Part shown: one piece after another, positions 35,100-45,132 of the stretch
Numbering within the stretch: position 1 is the stretch's first letter
Layout of the letters: each line of letters starts with the position of its first letter
NCBI GenBank assembly: GCA_965200175.1
Contig: OZ241345.1
Span: 2,418,001-2,482,000, forward strand
Reading direction: 5' to 3'
Source: Azophilus sp026709365
Lineage (GTDB): Bacteria; Pseudomonadota; Gammaproteobacteria; Pseudomonadales; Azotimanducaceae
Length of the DNA stretch: 64,000 nucleotides
Program-made: the position numbers and the translations under genes
Notes under the pieces: model-generated
Database searches by the model: none
What the model was told of the DNA's origin: nothing
The model's input: only the letters and a program-made list of their open reading frames with translations

Positions 35100-36557
35100 T
35101 CAGGCTTGGTAACGGTAGTACTCGACGCCTTGGTCGTCAAAGCGGTTGCTGCGGTCGCCGACGCGATCAATGTAGAACACGCCCGCCGCGTCCCGCCGAT
35201 TGGGGAGATCGCTTCGGTCATGCAGCATCTCGTATTCGCTGCGGTCCAGTATCCAGGCGTTGCTCAGCGCTGCCGAGAACTGGATCTTGTCGGCAGCCTC
35301 CTCCCAGCCCCGCACCACCTGCATCGGAATGACCTCCGCCGCGTCGCCGCTGCCGTAGCCAACCGTCAGCACCCGCTCACCCGCCAAGGGCACCGCCTTT
35401 TGCGAGGCCTCCTCAAAGCCGGCGGCCATCCAAGCCGGCAGCGAAGCCGTATAGAGGTTGCCCACTTCGCCCATCCTCTCGGCGCCGAGCTTGGTCATCA
35501 GATCGCCGAACACGGGCAGCTGACGCAGGAAGCGGGCCGCTCGAGTGGCCAATGGATAAATCTCCGCGTTGATGTCCTGCTGCCGAACCAGATCGTACAA
35601 AACGGGCTGGGAGTTCAGCTCCTGGGCCAGCGCCTCGCCGTCGATCCCGGAGGATTCGGCGTAGCGGGCCAACTCGGCGCGGTCGGCGGCGCCGCCCGCA
35701 GTCAGTGACAGCAGGTAGCTGACGGCCAAGCCCATCTCCGCCATTCGCTGGTAGGGTCGGTGCAGGAAGACCGCCCTGACATCCTTCAGGAAGGCGCTCG
35801 GGGCGCTGGTCAGGCGTGGGAACAGGTCCTTCATCGCGCCCAGGACGGCGTCGATGTAACAGGTTGTGGAGTACTTGCCGTTGAACACCGGAAAGTCCTT
35901 GAGCTGCGCGAACCGGCCGATGGTCTGCTCCGCAAAGCGCTGAAACGGCTTGCGGAAGTCCACGCCGCGATACGCCGAGGAGGAGCCGGACACGCCGAGT
36001 TCCACGTCCAGCAAACGCGGGTTCTCCTCCACGAGCAGGGCCACCGCGCCGGCGCCTTGAGTCGGCTCGCCCGAGGATGAGCGCTGGTACTCGGCAATGT
36101 CGGAGCACACGACGATCGCCTTGCGGCCTCGGCCATCAACCGCCAGATAGCGCAACGCCGCCTTGAGCGCGTAAACCCCGCCGAGGCAGGCGTGCTTGAA
36201 CTCAGGCACCTCGCAGGCGCGGCTGAGCTGCGGCAGCCCATGCTCGGCAAGCGCATCGTTGACCATGCCCTTGATGATGATGGCGCCCGCGGAGTTGTCG
36301 GTGCTCGACTCGGTGCCCAAGGCCAGATATCCGATGCTGCGCGGGTCCACGTTGTACTGGCGAATCAGCCGCAGCACCGCGGTGGCCGCCATCGTGTAGG
36401 CGTTTTCGTTGGGGCCGCTCATGCGGAACGTGGTGCCAATGACCGCTTTGACCTTCTCCCAAGCGTCCCCGGTCCAATCGCACCAGTCCGCCAAACGGAC
36501 TGTATAGGGGGGAAGATAAGCTGCGAAACCGCTGATGCCGATGTGTGAAGTGCTCAT
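35100..36557 (-). CDS. Hydroxymethylglutaryl-CoA synthase family protein, 485 aa
   Basis: The ATG at 36557 (MSTSHIGISGFAAYLPPYTV) follows a GGAGG 11 nt upstream. Thiolase-fold features: LALGTESSTDNSAG (Glu83, the general base position), FKHACLGGVYALKAAL (Cys124, acyl-enzyme Cys), IVVCSDIAEY, GAGAVALLVEE and FLHRPYQRMAEMGLAVSYLL (His). HMGCS condenses acetyl-CoA with acetoacetyl-CoA; relatives also introduce beta-branches in polyketides. No HMG-CoA reductase or polyketide gene is in the window, so pathway is open. The long C-terminal part (about 100 extra residues) is like the larger bacterial homologues. Confidence 0.85.
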   Translation of the reverse strand: MSTSHIGISGFAAYLPPYTVRLADWCDWTGDAWEKVKAVIGTTFRMSGPNENAYTMAATAVLRLIRQYNVDPRSIGYLALGTESSTDNSAGAIIIKGMVNDALAEHGLPQLSRACEVPEFKHACLGGVYALKAALRYLAVDGRGRKAIVVCSDIAEYQRSSSGEPTQGAGAVALLVEENPRLLDVELGVSGSSSAYRGVDFRKPFQRFAEQTIGRFAQLKDFPVFNGKYSTTCYIDAVLGAMKDLFPRLTSAPSAFLKDVRAVFLHRPYQRMAEMGLAVSYLLSLTAGGAADRAELARYAESSGIDGEALAQELNSQPVLYDLVRQQDINAEIYPLATRAARFLRQLPVFGDLMTKLGAERMGEVGNLYTASLPAWMAAGFEEASQKAVPLAGERVLTVGYGSGDAAEVIPMQVVRGWEEAADKIQFSAALSNAWILDRSEYEMLHDRSDLPNRRDAAGVFYIDRVGDRSNRFDDQGVEYYRYQA

Positions 36558-36617
36558 AACCGTAAACGCCTCCATGGCAAATGGTCTAAAAGGCATATTA
36601 CTTGACTTATGGCGCAA

Positions 36618-36700
36618 TAGGCAACAGCGCCTCTCGCCCAAGGGGGCGAGAGGCGGTTGGAGTTTCGCTGACGCGAAACTCCGCGAGCCTCGGACAGCGA
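36618..36700 (-). repeat. Family 1 palindromic repeat, partial
   Basis: CGCCTCTCGCCC-AAGG-GGGCGAGAGGCG hairpin followed by GGAGTTTCGCTGACGCGAAACTCC, the reverse orientation of the copies near 3000. The variable first hairpin is of the 'CGCCTCTCG' type seen in the first tandem copy at 3070. The 212-nt spacer holds nothing else. Confidence 0.7.
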
Positions 36701-36769
36701 TCCTATGGGTTCGCCAGAGGACAGGAATCCCTCTGGGGAATGACGCCAAGAGCCGGGGGTGGCGACCAC

Positions 36770-37510
36770 TCAGTGATCCCCGGTCAGCGGCACGAAGGCG
36801 ACCGGCAGCACCTGCTCCTCATCGGTGCCGCCGTCGGCGCGGCGGGTCACCACGGTGAGGTTCTGTGCCGTGTATTGGGTGCCCACCGGCAGCACCATGC
36901 GGCCACCCGGCTTCAGTTGCGCGACCAGCGCCGGGGGGATGTCCGGCCCGACGGCGGTGACGATGATGCCGTCGAACGGACCAGCCTCCGGCCAGCCGTA
37001 GTAGCCGTCGCCGGTCTTGACGGCCACGTTGTCGATGCCGAGCCGGGCCAAGCGACGCTCGGCGCTCTCGGCCAGTTCGGGGATGATCTCGATGCTGTGT
37101 ACGCGGTTGACCAGCGCGGCCAGCACCGCCGCCTGGTAGCCGGAGCCAGTGCCGATCTCCAGCACCACATGGTCGGCTTCGGGGTTGAGCAGGTCGGTCA
37201 TCAGCGCCACGATGAACGGCTGCGAGATGGTCTGCCCGTGGCCGATGGGCAAGGGCCGGTTGGCGTAGGCGGCAGCCGGTCCGTAGCGGTCCACGTACTC
37301 GTGCCGGGGCACTTCGGCCATGGCCGCCATGACGGGCTCGCTCAGCACCCCGCGCCCGGTGTAGCCCCGCGTCTCCCAAGCGTCCGAACTGATTTGCTGC
37401 AGCAACTCAGCCTGCAATTCCGCCACCGTCGCCTCCTCCTTGGCCGTGCAGGCACCCGCCGCCGTGAGGCAAGCGAGCAGCACAGGGCCCAAACTCAACC
37501 ACCTTTTCAT
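36770..37510 (-). CDS. pcm: Protein-L-isoaspartate O-methyltransferase with signal peptide, 246 aa
   Basis: The methyltransferase core is typical: RGVLSEPVMAAMAEVPRHEYV, PIGHGQTISQPFIVALMTDLL, VVLEIGTGSGYQAAVLAAL (SAM loop), DNVAVKTGDGYYGWPEAGPFDGIIVTAVGPDIPP. It methylates isoaspartyl residues to start repair of aged proteins. The unusual part is the N-terminus: from the only good start (ATG at 37510) the protein begins MKRWLSLGPVLLACLTAAGAC, a signal peptide, possibly a weak lipoprotein signal (Cys21). Export would separate the enzyme from its cytosolic cofactor, so either the substrate context is unusual or the leader is retained. Upstream translation in the frame is not gene-like. Confidence 0.9.
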   Translation of the reverse strand: MKRWLSLGPVLLACLTAAGACTAKEEATVAELQAELLQQISSDAWETRGYTGRGVLSEPVMAAMAEVPRHEYVDRYGPAAAYANRPLPIGHGQTISQPFIVALMTDLLNPEADHVVLEIGTGSGYQAAVLAALVNRVHSIEIIPELAESAERRLARLGIDNVAVKTGDGYYGWPEAGPFDGIIVTAVGPDIPPALVAQLKPGGRMVLPVGTQYTAQNLTVVTRRADGGTDEEQVLPVAFVPLTGDH

Positions 37511-37672
37511 TGGCGATACGCTTCGGCTTCGCCTTTGTGATGCCATCATCTTTGCACAGCCTTGCCTAGTGGGGGCCAATCTACTCTTGCTGGCGGGGTA
37601 AATCAGAGGCTTTGACGCGCTCCTGACGCTGGGAAACAATGGCGCTTTGCCACGCGCCGCGATTTCACCGCC

Positions 37673-39088
<1,416 letters not shown>

Positions 39089-39140
39089 TGTCCTGTCCCG
39101 CCCATTCCCGCATTGCGATTCCCCAACCCAAGGAGCCACC

Positions 39141-40097
39141 ATGGACACACCCACGACCCTGAAGAACGGCATTTGCGGCGAAGTGCTGCGCATTCCCACC
39201 GCCAACCCGACCGGCTTCCACCAAGCGATTTCGGAGCCCGCGGCCATGCCCCGGGCGCAGATCTTCGGCAACCTGTTTCTGCCTCCGGGCGACGGGCCTT
39301 GGCCGACGGTGATCGTCGTGCCGGGGAGCCTCGGCGTCGCCCCGTCGCACGTCGCCAAGGCCGTGCATCTGACTGATGCGCAGATCGCCGCCTGCGTCAT
39401 CGACCCTTTCGGCGCCCGAGGCGTCACCTCCACGGTGGCCAACCAGGCCCAGTACTCATTCGCCGCCAGTGCCTGGGACGTCCTGGCGACGGCGGACCTG
39501 TTGGCGGCGCGCTCCGACATCGATGAGCTGCGCATCGGCGCACAGGGCCACAGCCGTGGCGGCTCCGCCATCCTGTCCGCGGCCTGCATGGCGCGGCTGG
39601 TCAAGGGCGATGGCGCGCAACCCCTGGTCGGGTTGTACGCCGCCTATCCTTGGAGCGGCCAGCAATTCAAGCGCCCGGAGGTGGGCCGCGCCATCGTCCG
39701 CTCGGTGATCGGCGACCGCGACGAGTGGTGCCTGCCGCAGCAGGTCCAAGGCCACATGCAGGCCATTCGGCTGTGCGGCGGCGAGGCCAGTTGCCGTATC
39801 TTCGCCGGCGCCCACCACAGCTTCGACCGGGACACGCCCATCGAGCTGGTCGCCGACGCCTCGGTGGCCCCGAATGCGCCAACCACCTACATCGCCGAGG
39901 ACGGCGCCCTCATCGACCCGTGGACCGGCCACGCCGACCCGGCCCTGAGCGAGCGCGACCTGATGATCCGCAGTTTCCAAGCCGGCTACGGTCGCCGCGG
40001 CGCCCGCATCGGCAGCGCCGACGACCAAGCCAAGCGCTTCCACGACGACATGATGCGCTTCTGGACTGCGGTGATGTCCGGCCCGCAGACCCCTTAA
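39141..40097 (+). CDS. Dienelactone hydrolase family protein, 318 aa
   Basis: AAGGAG at 39130 precedes the ATG at 39141. Alpha/beta hydrolase with GDGPWPTVIVVPGSLGVAPSHV, CVIDPFGARGVTST, nucleophile elbow IGAQGHSRGGSAIL (Ser), and a late histidine in AGAHHSFDRDTP. DLH-type enzymes usually have Cys at the nucleophile; Ser here is the variant seen in many broader family members. The substrate is unknown. It may be co-transcribed with the peptide transporter. Confidence 0.85.
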   Translation: MDTPTTLKNGICGEVLRIPTANPTGFHQAISEPAAMPRAQIFGNLFLPPGDGPWPTVIVVPGSLGVAPSHVAKAVHLTDAQIAACVIDPFGARGVTSTVANQAQYSFAASAWDVLATADLLAARSDIDELRIGAQGHSRGGSAILSAACMARLVKGDGAQPLVGLYAAYPWSGQQFKRPEVGRAIVRSVIGDRDEWCLPQQVQGHMQAIRLCGGEASCRIFAGAHHSFDRDTPIELVADASVAPNAPTTYIAEDGALIDPWTGHADPALSERDLMIRSFQAGYGRRGARIGSADDQAKRFHDDMMRFWTAVMSGPQTP

Positions 40098-40214
40098 TCC
40101 AATCGAGGGCGGAAGGCCTTGGCTCCGGGCACTGCGCCAAAGCCCGACAGCGCGCCTTGGACTGAAAGCGCAACGAGCCGCCACGCGCCCAGGACACAGT
40201 CTCACGCGCCGACG

Positions 40215-40318
40215 ACACAGTCTGTGCGAACTCAGAAACATGTCGGAATCTGGCCTAAGCGACTAGCGCGGAGTTTCGCGCCAGCGAAACTCCAACGCGC
40301 CCGCTTCGCGGGTGCGCT
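40215..40318 (+). repeat. Family 1 palindromic repeat, full length
   Basis: One of the best-preserved copies: GTGCGAACTCAGAAACATGT, CGGAATCTGGCCTAAGCGAC, GCGGAGTTTCGCGCCAGCGA (palindrome), CGCGCCCGCTTCGCGGGTGCG (hairpin). Upstream (40100-40215) is a stretch with CCCAGGACACAGTCTCACGCG / GCCGACGACACAGTCTG direct repeats. It fills the spacer before the TonB-dependent receptor gene. Confidence 0.75.
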
Positions 40319-40403
40319 GTCTCGCGTTCCTTGTTGCGTCATCTATACTGGGGTGGTGGTCCCGGACCGGGGCCGCTTATGTGACTTCACTGGGGGGAGG
40401 AAA

Positions 40404-42854
40404 ATGAGGCAAACAGCTTGGCTGCCGGCTTGGGTGGCGCTGACGGTCGCCGCCGGGGCGCTCCATGCGGCGGAGCAGGACACGTCCGGCCTGATTGAGG
40501 AAATCCTGGTCACCACCAAGCGCGGCGACGCGCAGAACGTCCAAAGCATGGCGGAGGCGGTGACCGCCTTCTCCGGCCCAAGCCTGGAGCGGGAGTTCGC
40601 CGTCACCTTGGAGGACTTCAATCACGCCATTCCCAACGTGCAGCTGGAGCACGTGGGCCTGTTCCAAGCCGCCGCCTCGTTCAACATGCGCGGCATCGGC
40701 ACGGCGGGCATCGAGAGCTTTGCCGACCCCGTGGTGGCGGTGTTCGTCAATGACGCCTACTACTCCCGCAACGCCGTAGCGCTGCTGGACCTGTTCGACA
40801 TCGAATCCGTCACCGCCTACCGCGGACCCCAAGGCACGCTCTACGGACGCAACGCCTTCGCCGGCGCCATCGCCGTGCGCACCAAGCGGCCCAAGCTCGG
40901 CGCCCGGGAGTTCGAGGCGCACATCGACGTGGGCAACGCCGGGCGGCGCAACTTGGGGGCCGTGGGCAATCTTCCCCTAGGCGATCGAGCCGCGCTCCGA
41001 ATCGCAGCCCACTATCACGAGTTGGCGGGCTTCTTCAGGAACGACGGGGTGGTGGTGGACCGCTACGTCCCGGCTTCCGCCACCGCCGGCGCCGCCCTGA
41101 CCACCCGGATCGATGGCGACCGGAAGGGCGACCGGGAGAACGGCGAACGCTCGCTGCTGGTTCGGCCGAGCCTGAGGATCGATCCCAATGACGATTGGCG
41201 CATCGACCTGATCGGCGAGTACTGGGAGGACAAGGGCGACGGCACGGCCAACTGGACCCAGTGCTACCAGCCCGTGAGCCTGCCGCCGCCCTTGGGCAAC
41301 GGGCCGAGCGGAACGCCAAGCGTCCACAGCCTTTTCGACTTCCCCTGCAAGGATCCGTTCGGCGACAAGCGCTTCGGCATCGACGGCGACGGCAGCGACC
41401 CCTTCGAGGTGGGCTTCAACCTGCATCCCAACCAAACCTTGCAGGACATCTGGGGCATCACCTTGGACAGCCAGTACGAAACCGACTTGGGCACCTTCAC
41501 CTTCATCCTCAACCACCGGGACGTGGAGGAGGACATCACCACCGACACCGACGGGTACAACTGGGACGTCTTCTCCAGCACCCGCCGGCAGGCGTTCGAC
41601 TCCACCCAGGTCGAGGCGCGCCTAGCGACCACGTTCCGCGACAACGTTGACCTGCTCCTCGGCGCGTTCTACCTGCAGGACAGCTACCAAGTGCAGCAGT
41701 ACCTGTGGATCTTCGCCGACAGCGCGCTGTTCGGCGGCGGCGGGTTCAGCCGGGACAATCCGGCGGTGAGCTACGGCACCAACGAGCAGGAACGCTACTC
41801 CGTGGCCGGCTACGCCCAATTCGACTGGCACCTGAACGAACGCTGGACCCTGAACGCCGGCGGCCGCCTCACCTACGAAAAGAAGCACGACGTGCTCGGC
41901 ATGGCCATCAACGACAGCGCCTGCCCGCCCGGCGCCACGCCGCAGACCGCGGCCTGCAACGGCGTGCCTTACGCCGGCAGCGACCCAACCGACCCGACGG
42001 ACTTCGACCCCGCCGTGCGCTTCGGGCCCGTGGGCGAGAGTTGGACCACCTTCTCCCCGCGCCTGGGCGTCGAGTACCAAGCGAGCGATGCGGTGATGCT
42101 GTTCGCCTTCTGGCAACGGGCCTTCAAGTCCGGCGGCTTCGTCAACAACGCCGGCACCCTGCCGGTGTTCTCCTCGCCCTATGACGATGAGCAGGTGGAC
42201 AACTTCGAGGTGGGGATGCGCAGCGATCTGCTCGACGACCGGCTGCGCCTGAACGCCAACGTCTTCTACGCCGAATACAAGGATCTGCAGCGCGGCGTGA
42301 TCCGGGCGGCTCCGACCTCCACCGGCCAGGAGACCTTCACCGACAACGCCGCCGGCGCCGAGTCGTTCGGGGCGGAGGCCTCGTTCAGCCTGGTGCCCGC
42401 GCCGGGATTCAGCATCAACGGCAACGTCGGCTACCTGGACATCGAGTACAAGGGCTTCGTGGCCGACCTCACCGGCGATGGCATAGAGACCGACAACAGC
42501 CAACTCGACTTGGTGCGCGCCCCCAAGTGGGACCTGAGCATCGGCGCCTCCTATGAGATCGATCTCGCCGAGATGGGGTCGCTGACCTTGGGCGGACGCT
42601 TAAGCCACACCGACGAGATGGCCCTGACCACGCCCAATGACGTGGGCTTCGTGCGCGATGAACTCACCACCTTGGACGCCCAAGCGGTTTGGGAGTCCGC
42701 CGACGGCCGCTACCGCGTCGCACTTTGGGGCAAGAACCTGTCCAACAACGTGGAGCGCCTCGGCGGCACCCCGGTGGCCACCCTGTTCGCTTTCGCAGCG
42801 CCCACCCAGCCGCGGCAGTACGGCGCGACCTTGGTGATGACGATGGGCGAGTAG
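40404..42854 (+). CDS. TonB-dependent outer-membrane receptor, 816 aa
   Basis: GGGGGGAGG directly precedes the ATG at 40404. Signal peptide (AWLPAWVALTVAAGALHAAEQ), then a TonB-box-like segment (IEEILVTTKRGDAQNVQSMAEAVTAFSG) and plug domain (FNMRGIGT, VAVFVNDAYYSRNA, LFDIESVTAYRGPQGTLYGRNAFAGAIAVRTKRP). The C-terminal barrel shows FSPRLGVEYQASDAVMLFAFWQRAFKSGGF and ends in a phenylalanine/tyrosine-poor strand (PRQYGATLVMTMGE). The 'VRTKRP' style and sequence class are those of IroN/FecA-like receptors common in marine proteobacteria, often for siderophores or plant-type organics. The ligand is not determinable. Confidence 0.93.
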   Translation: MRQTAWLPAWVALTVAAGALHAAEQDTSGLIEEILVTTKRGDAQNVQSMAEAVTAFSGPSLEREFAVTLEDFNHAIPNVQLEHVGLFQAAASFNMRGIGTAGIESFADPVVAVFVNDAYYSRNAVALLDLFDIESVTAYRGPQGTLYGRNAFAGAIAVRTKRPKLGAREFEAHIDVGNAGRRNLGAVGNLPLGDRAALRIAAHYHELAGFFRNDGVVVDRYVPASATAGAALTTRIDGDRKGDRENGERSLLVRPSLRIDPNDDWRIDLIGEYWEDKGDGTANWTQCYQPVSLPPPLGNGPSGTPSVHSLFDFPCKDPFGDKRFGIDGDGSDPFEVGFNLHPNQTLQDIWGITLDSQYETDLGTFTFILNHRDVEEDITTDTDGYNWDVFSSTRRQAFDSTQVEARLATTFRDNVDLLLGAFYLQDSYQVQQYLWIFADSALFGGGGFSRDNPAVSYGTNEQERYSVAGYAQFDWHLNERWTLNAGGRLTYEKKHDVLGMAINDSACPPGATPQTAACNGVPYAGSDPTDPTDFDPAVRFGPVGESWTTFSPRLGVEYQASDAVMLFAFWQRAFKSGGFVNNAGTLPVFSSPYDDEQVDNFEVGMRSDLLDDRLRLNANVFYAEYKDLQRGVIRAAPTSTGQETFTDNAAGAESFGAEASFSLVPAPGFSINGNVGYLDIEYKGFVADLTGDGIETDNSQLDLVRAPKWDLSIGASYEIDLAEMGSLTLGGRLSHTDEMALTTPNDVGFVRDELTTLDAQAVWESADGRYRVALWGKNLSNNVERLGGTPVATLFAFAAPTQPRQYGATLVMTMGE

Positions 42855-42858
42855 CGCC

Positions 42859-43848
42859 GTGGACCCAAGCAACGGGCGGATTGGGAGCTTCCAGGGAACA
42901 AATCCCAACTCTCCCAGCGGAGAGGGCGCTCCATGCGCCCAATCGAGGGCAAGATGCCCTCGCTCCGGGAGTCCGCTGGGTTCGGGCGGCGGCCCACGGA
43001 GCGAGGGCGTCCCGCCCTCGGACGGCGCCAAGCGCCGTCGCCCCAAGCCGTTGCGGCGCCTTGCCGCCGCAGCGACGCTGCTCTGGTCTGCCGCCCCTGC
43101 CTTGGCGGCTGCGGATGCGGTTCCCGGCGGGGTCTATCTTTTCGAGCTGCCGACGGGCTTCGACGCCGCGCTGTTCCAGGACAAGCCGGTGCTGGTCCAC
43201 CGCGGCCGAGCCTTGGTCGGCCTGCACATCAACACCGAGCCCGGCGAGCACGAACTGCAGCTCAAGGGCGCTGCCGGCGCCCGCACCCATCGCTTTGCCG
43301 TCGCGGCCAAGCAGTATCCCGAAGAGCGCCTGACCATTGCCAACCAGCGCCTAGTGAATCCCCCGCAGAGCGACCTGACCCGCATTCGCGAGGAGACCGC
43401 CCGGCAGCTGGCCCAGTACCGGCGCTTCACGGCGCGTCCGCTTGACCTGTCCCCCTTCGAGCTACCAGTGGCCGGCCGGGTGTCAAGCGTCTTCGGCCAT
43501 CGACGGGTGCTGAACGGCCAGCCGCGCAATCCCCATTCCGGCCTCGACCTCGCCGCCGCCACCGGCACGCCCATCCATGCGCCGGCGCCCGGCGCGGTGG
43601 TGCTGACCGGAGACCTCTTCTTCAACGGCAAGACCGTCTTCCTCGATCACGGCCAAGGCTTGGTGACCATGTACTGCCACATGAACGCCATTGCGGTCGC
43701 ACAAGGCGACGAGGTGGAGCGCGGCCAAGTGATCGGCGAGGTGGGCGCCACCGGACGGGTCACCGGCGCCCACCTGCACTGGTCGGTCAGCCTGAACGGC
43801 AATCGGGTGGATCCGGTGCGGGTGATGGCGATCTTGAATGACGATTAG
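42859..43848 (+). CDS. M23 family metallopeptidase, up to 329 aa (start uncertain)
   Basis: The C-terminal LytM domain is intact: GRVSSVFGHRRVLNGQPRNPHSGLDLAAATGTPIHAPAPGAVVLTGDLFFNGKTVFLDHGQGLVTMYCHM and TGAHLHWSVSLNG, with His-x3-Asp and His-x-His zinc ligands. It cleaves peptidoglycan cross-bridges or peptides in the periplasm. The signal peptide is PLRRLAAAATLLWSAAPALAAA. The open frame continues upstream through a family 2 repeat (42904-43030) to a GTG at 42859. A TTG at 43051 gives the more natural start (266 aa with signal peptide). Either way the repeat sits in or against the start region. Confidence 0.88.
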   Translation: MDPSNGRIGSFQGTNPNSPSGEGAPCAQSRARCPRSGSPLGSGGGPRSEGVPPSDGAKRRRPKPLRRLAAAATLLWSAAPALAAADAVPGGVYLFELPTGFDAALFQDKPVLVHRGRALVGLHINTEPGEHELQLKGAAGARTHRFAVAAKQYPEERLTIANQRLVNPPQSDLTRIREETARQLAQYRRFTARPLDLSPFELPVAGRVSSVFGHRRVLNGQPRNPHSGLDLAAATGTPIHAPAPGAVVLTGDLFFNGKTVFLDHGQGLVTMYCHMNAIAVAQGDEVERGQVIGEVGATGRVTGAHLHWSVSLNGNRVDPVRVMAILNDD

Positions 43849-43889
43849 GCCCTGCGCCTCGGATGGCACACCAGCCGAGGCGCAGGGCC
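43848..43889. terminator. Strong 15-bp hairpin between converging units
   Basis: GGCCCTGCGCCTCGG (43848-43862), a 12-nt loop and the exact complement (43875-43889). It starts in the M23 stop codon and would serve as a bidirectional terminator, though neither side has a clear T-run. On the minus strand it lies just after the tRNA-like segment at 43897. Confidence 0.6.
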
Positions 43890-43896
43890 CAATGTT

Positions 43897-43945
43897 TGGT
43901 GAATGCGGGGTTGAACCCGCGTCCAGCGGCTCTCGTTTAAGCTTC
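43897..43945 (-). ncRNA. Possible tmRNA-like 3' end (tRNA-like domain)
   Basis: On the minus strand, GGACGCGGGTTCAACCCCGC followed by ATTCACCA closely resembles the T-arm and CCA end of bacterial tmRNA (E. coli: GGACGCGGGTTCAACTCCCGC). Upstream on this strand (to about 44110) there are several hairpins, including TTGGGGG/CCCCCAA, GCTGAC/GTCAGC and a GGCGGGC/GCCCGCC pairing, and the strong hairpin at 43848-43889 follows. Against it: the T-loop has six nt, the acceptor strand is short, and I find no tag peptide and no clear tmRNA 5' domain. Could be a degenerate or split tmRNA piece, or chance. Confidence 0.3.
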
Positions 43946-44133
43946 TCCCTCACATCGGGCGGCACTCCCCTCCAGTGGCGGGCGTGCCGTCCTTGATGGC
44001 ATCGCTTGGTTCATTTCGAGGGCAGGATGCCCGCCGTCAAAACTAGAACTGCTGACCAGCGTCAGCGTGATTGGGGGCGCTCCTCCCCCAAAGTCCCGTC
44101 CCCGGACACCGCTAACCTGGGCGCATCAATGGG

Positions 44134-44940
44134 CTACTGCGCCTCCTTGCCCAGTGCGCGTTCGTGCATCTCCACCCCGGATGCATCCAAAACTCTTGAG
44201 GCAACGGGTTCCCCTGCGCCCATTGCCAACATGAACTGGCTGTGCCCGCCAATCTCACGCAACACGTCCAAGGCGTCCTTGATCCCGTCGGCGCACACCC
44301 CCGGCACCACTTCGGAGACGCCAACCGGTTCCGCCCCGACATTGCCCTGCAGGTTGGTGATGGCCGTTTCCCGACCCGCCTGCGGCGTCGCAATCTCCCA
44401 AAGCTCCCGGATGCCGGCGTCGCGGCAGATGCTGCGCTTCGCCGCTTCGTAGTGGGTGTGCTCGACCTCGACAACCAAGTCGGCCGGCTGGCCATCCGCC
44501 CAGGCGTCCAGCTCATCCTCGCCCACGCCGCTGCGTTCCATGCGCTGGTACACAGCCGCCTTCTCGCCGACATAGAAGGACTCATCAGGTTCCCCCTGCC
44601 TACCGCTCCCGCGCCCATGCAGGGTTGTTGACGCCAGCGCCACGACGGGAAGGCCCATTGCGGCGCACAGCGCCTCAACCAACCCGCTTGAGTTGCGCGA
44701 GCGTCGCTCATGCGCGCGCGACGGCACCATGAACACGGCAAGCCCGCCCCGCAAGTCCTGCCAGCTTTTCCGAAACCGCTTCGCGTAGCACCCAGCCATC
44801 GCCCTAAGCACCTCGGGGTCGCCGCCCTTGAGCGCCAACACCACGGAGCCCAGCGAACCCTTCTCCCAAGACAGGTCGGGAGCCACGGGGTCAGCCGTCA
44901 GCCATTCGGGAACGCCATCCACGCCCACCTCGGCCATCAT
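44134..44940 (-). CDS. Uma2-like nuclease-fold protein, 268 aa
   Basis: Start placed at the ATG at 44940 (MMAEVGVDGVPEWL); the frame upstream is repeat-derived. EPDESFYVGEKAAVYQRM followed by ADGQPADLVVEVEHTHYEAAKRSICRDAGIRELWEIATPQ aligns with the Uma2 (DUF820) PD-(D/E)XK core: acid in EPDE, Glu in VVEVE, Lys in AAKR. It is more divergent than the Uma2 gene at 16343 and lacks the Pro-rich lead. The N-terminal half (KGGDPEVLRAMAGCYAKRFRKSWQDLRGGLAVF) is unfamiliar. Function unknown. Confidence 0.65.
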   Translation of the reverse strand: MMAEVGVDGVPEWLTADPVAPDLSWEKGSLGSVVLALKGGDPEVLRAMAGCYAKRFRKSWQDLRGGLAVFMVPSRAHERRSRNSSGLVEALCAAMGLPVVALASTTLHGRGSGRQGEPDESFYVGEKAAVYQRMERSGVGEDELDAWADGQPADLVVEVEHTHYEAAKRSICRDAGIRELWEIATPQAGRETAITNLQGNVGAEPVGVSEVVPGVCADGIKDALDVLREIGGHSQFMLAMGAGEPVASRVLDASGVEMHERALGKEAQ

Positions 44941-45029
44941 GCGCCTCACGTCAGCCACAAATCCCTTGGATTGTTCCCGGAAGGCTCCTTGATGGCAAGA
45001 GGGGCGCCACCTCAAGGTCTCGGCGAACC

Positions 45030-45113
45030 TTCGGTTCGTCGTGGTTTCGCTGGCGCGAAACTGCGCTGCCGTTGCATAGGTAAAGTTCCGATGTTTTCTG
45101 AGCCCGCACGGAG
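45030..45113 (-). repeat. Degenerate family 1 repeat
   Basis: CGTCGTGGTTTCGCTGGCGCGAAACTGCG, then GTTGCATAGGTAAAGTTCCGATGTTTTCTGAGCCCGCA, matching the tail of family 1 in reverse (GGAATC...ATGTTTCTGAGCCCGCA). The first hairpin has been lost. It separates the Uma2-like gene from der. Confidence 0.6.
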
Positions 45114-45132
45114 GGCGACGCGTCAATGCACT

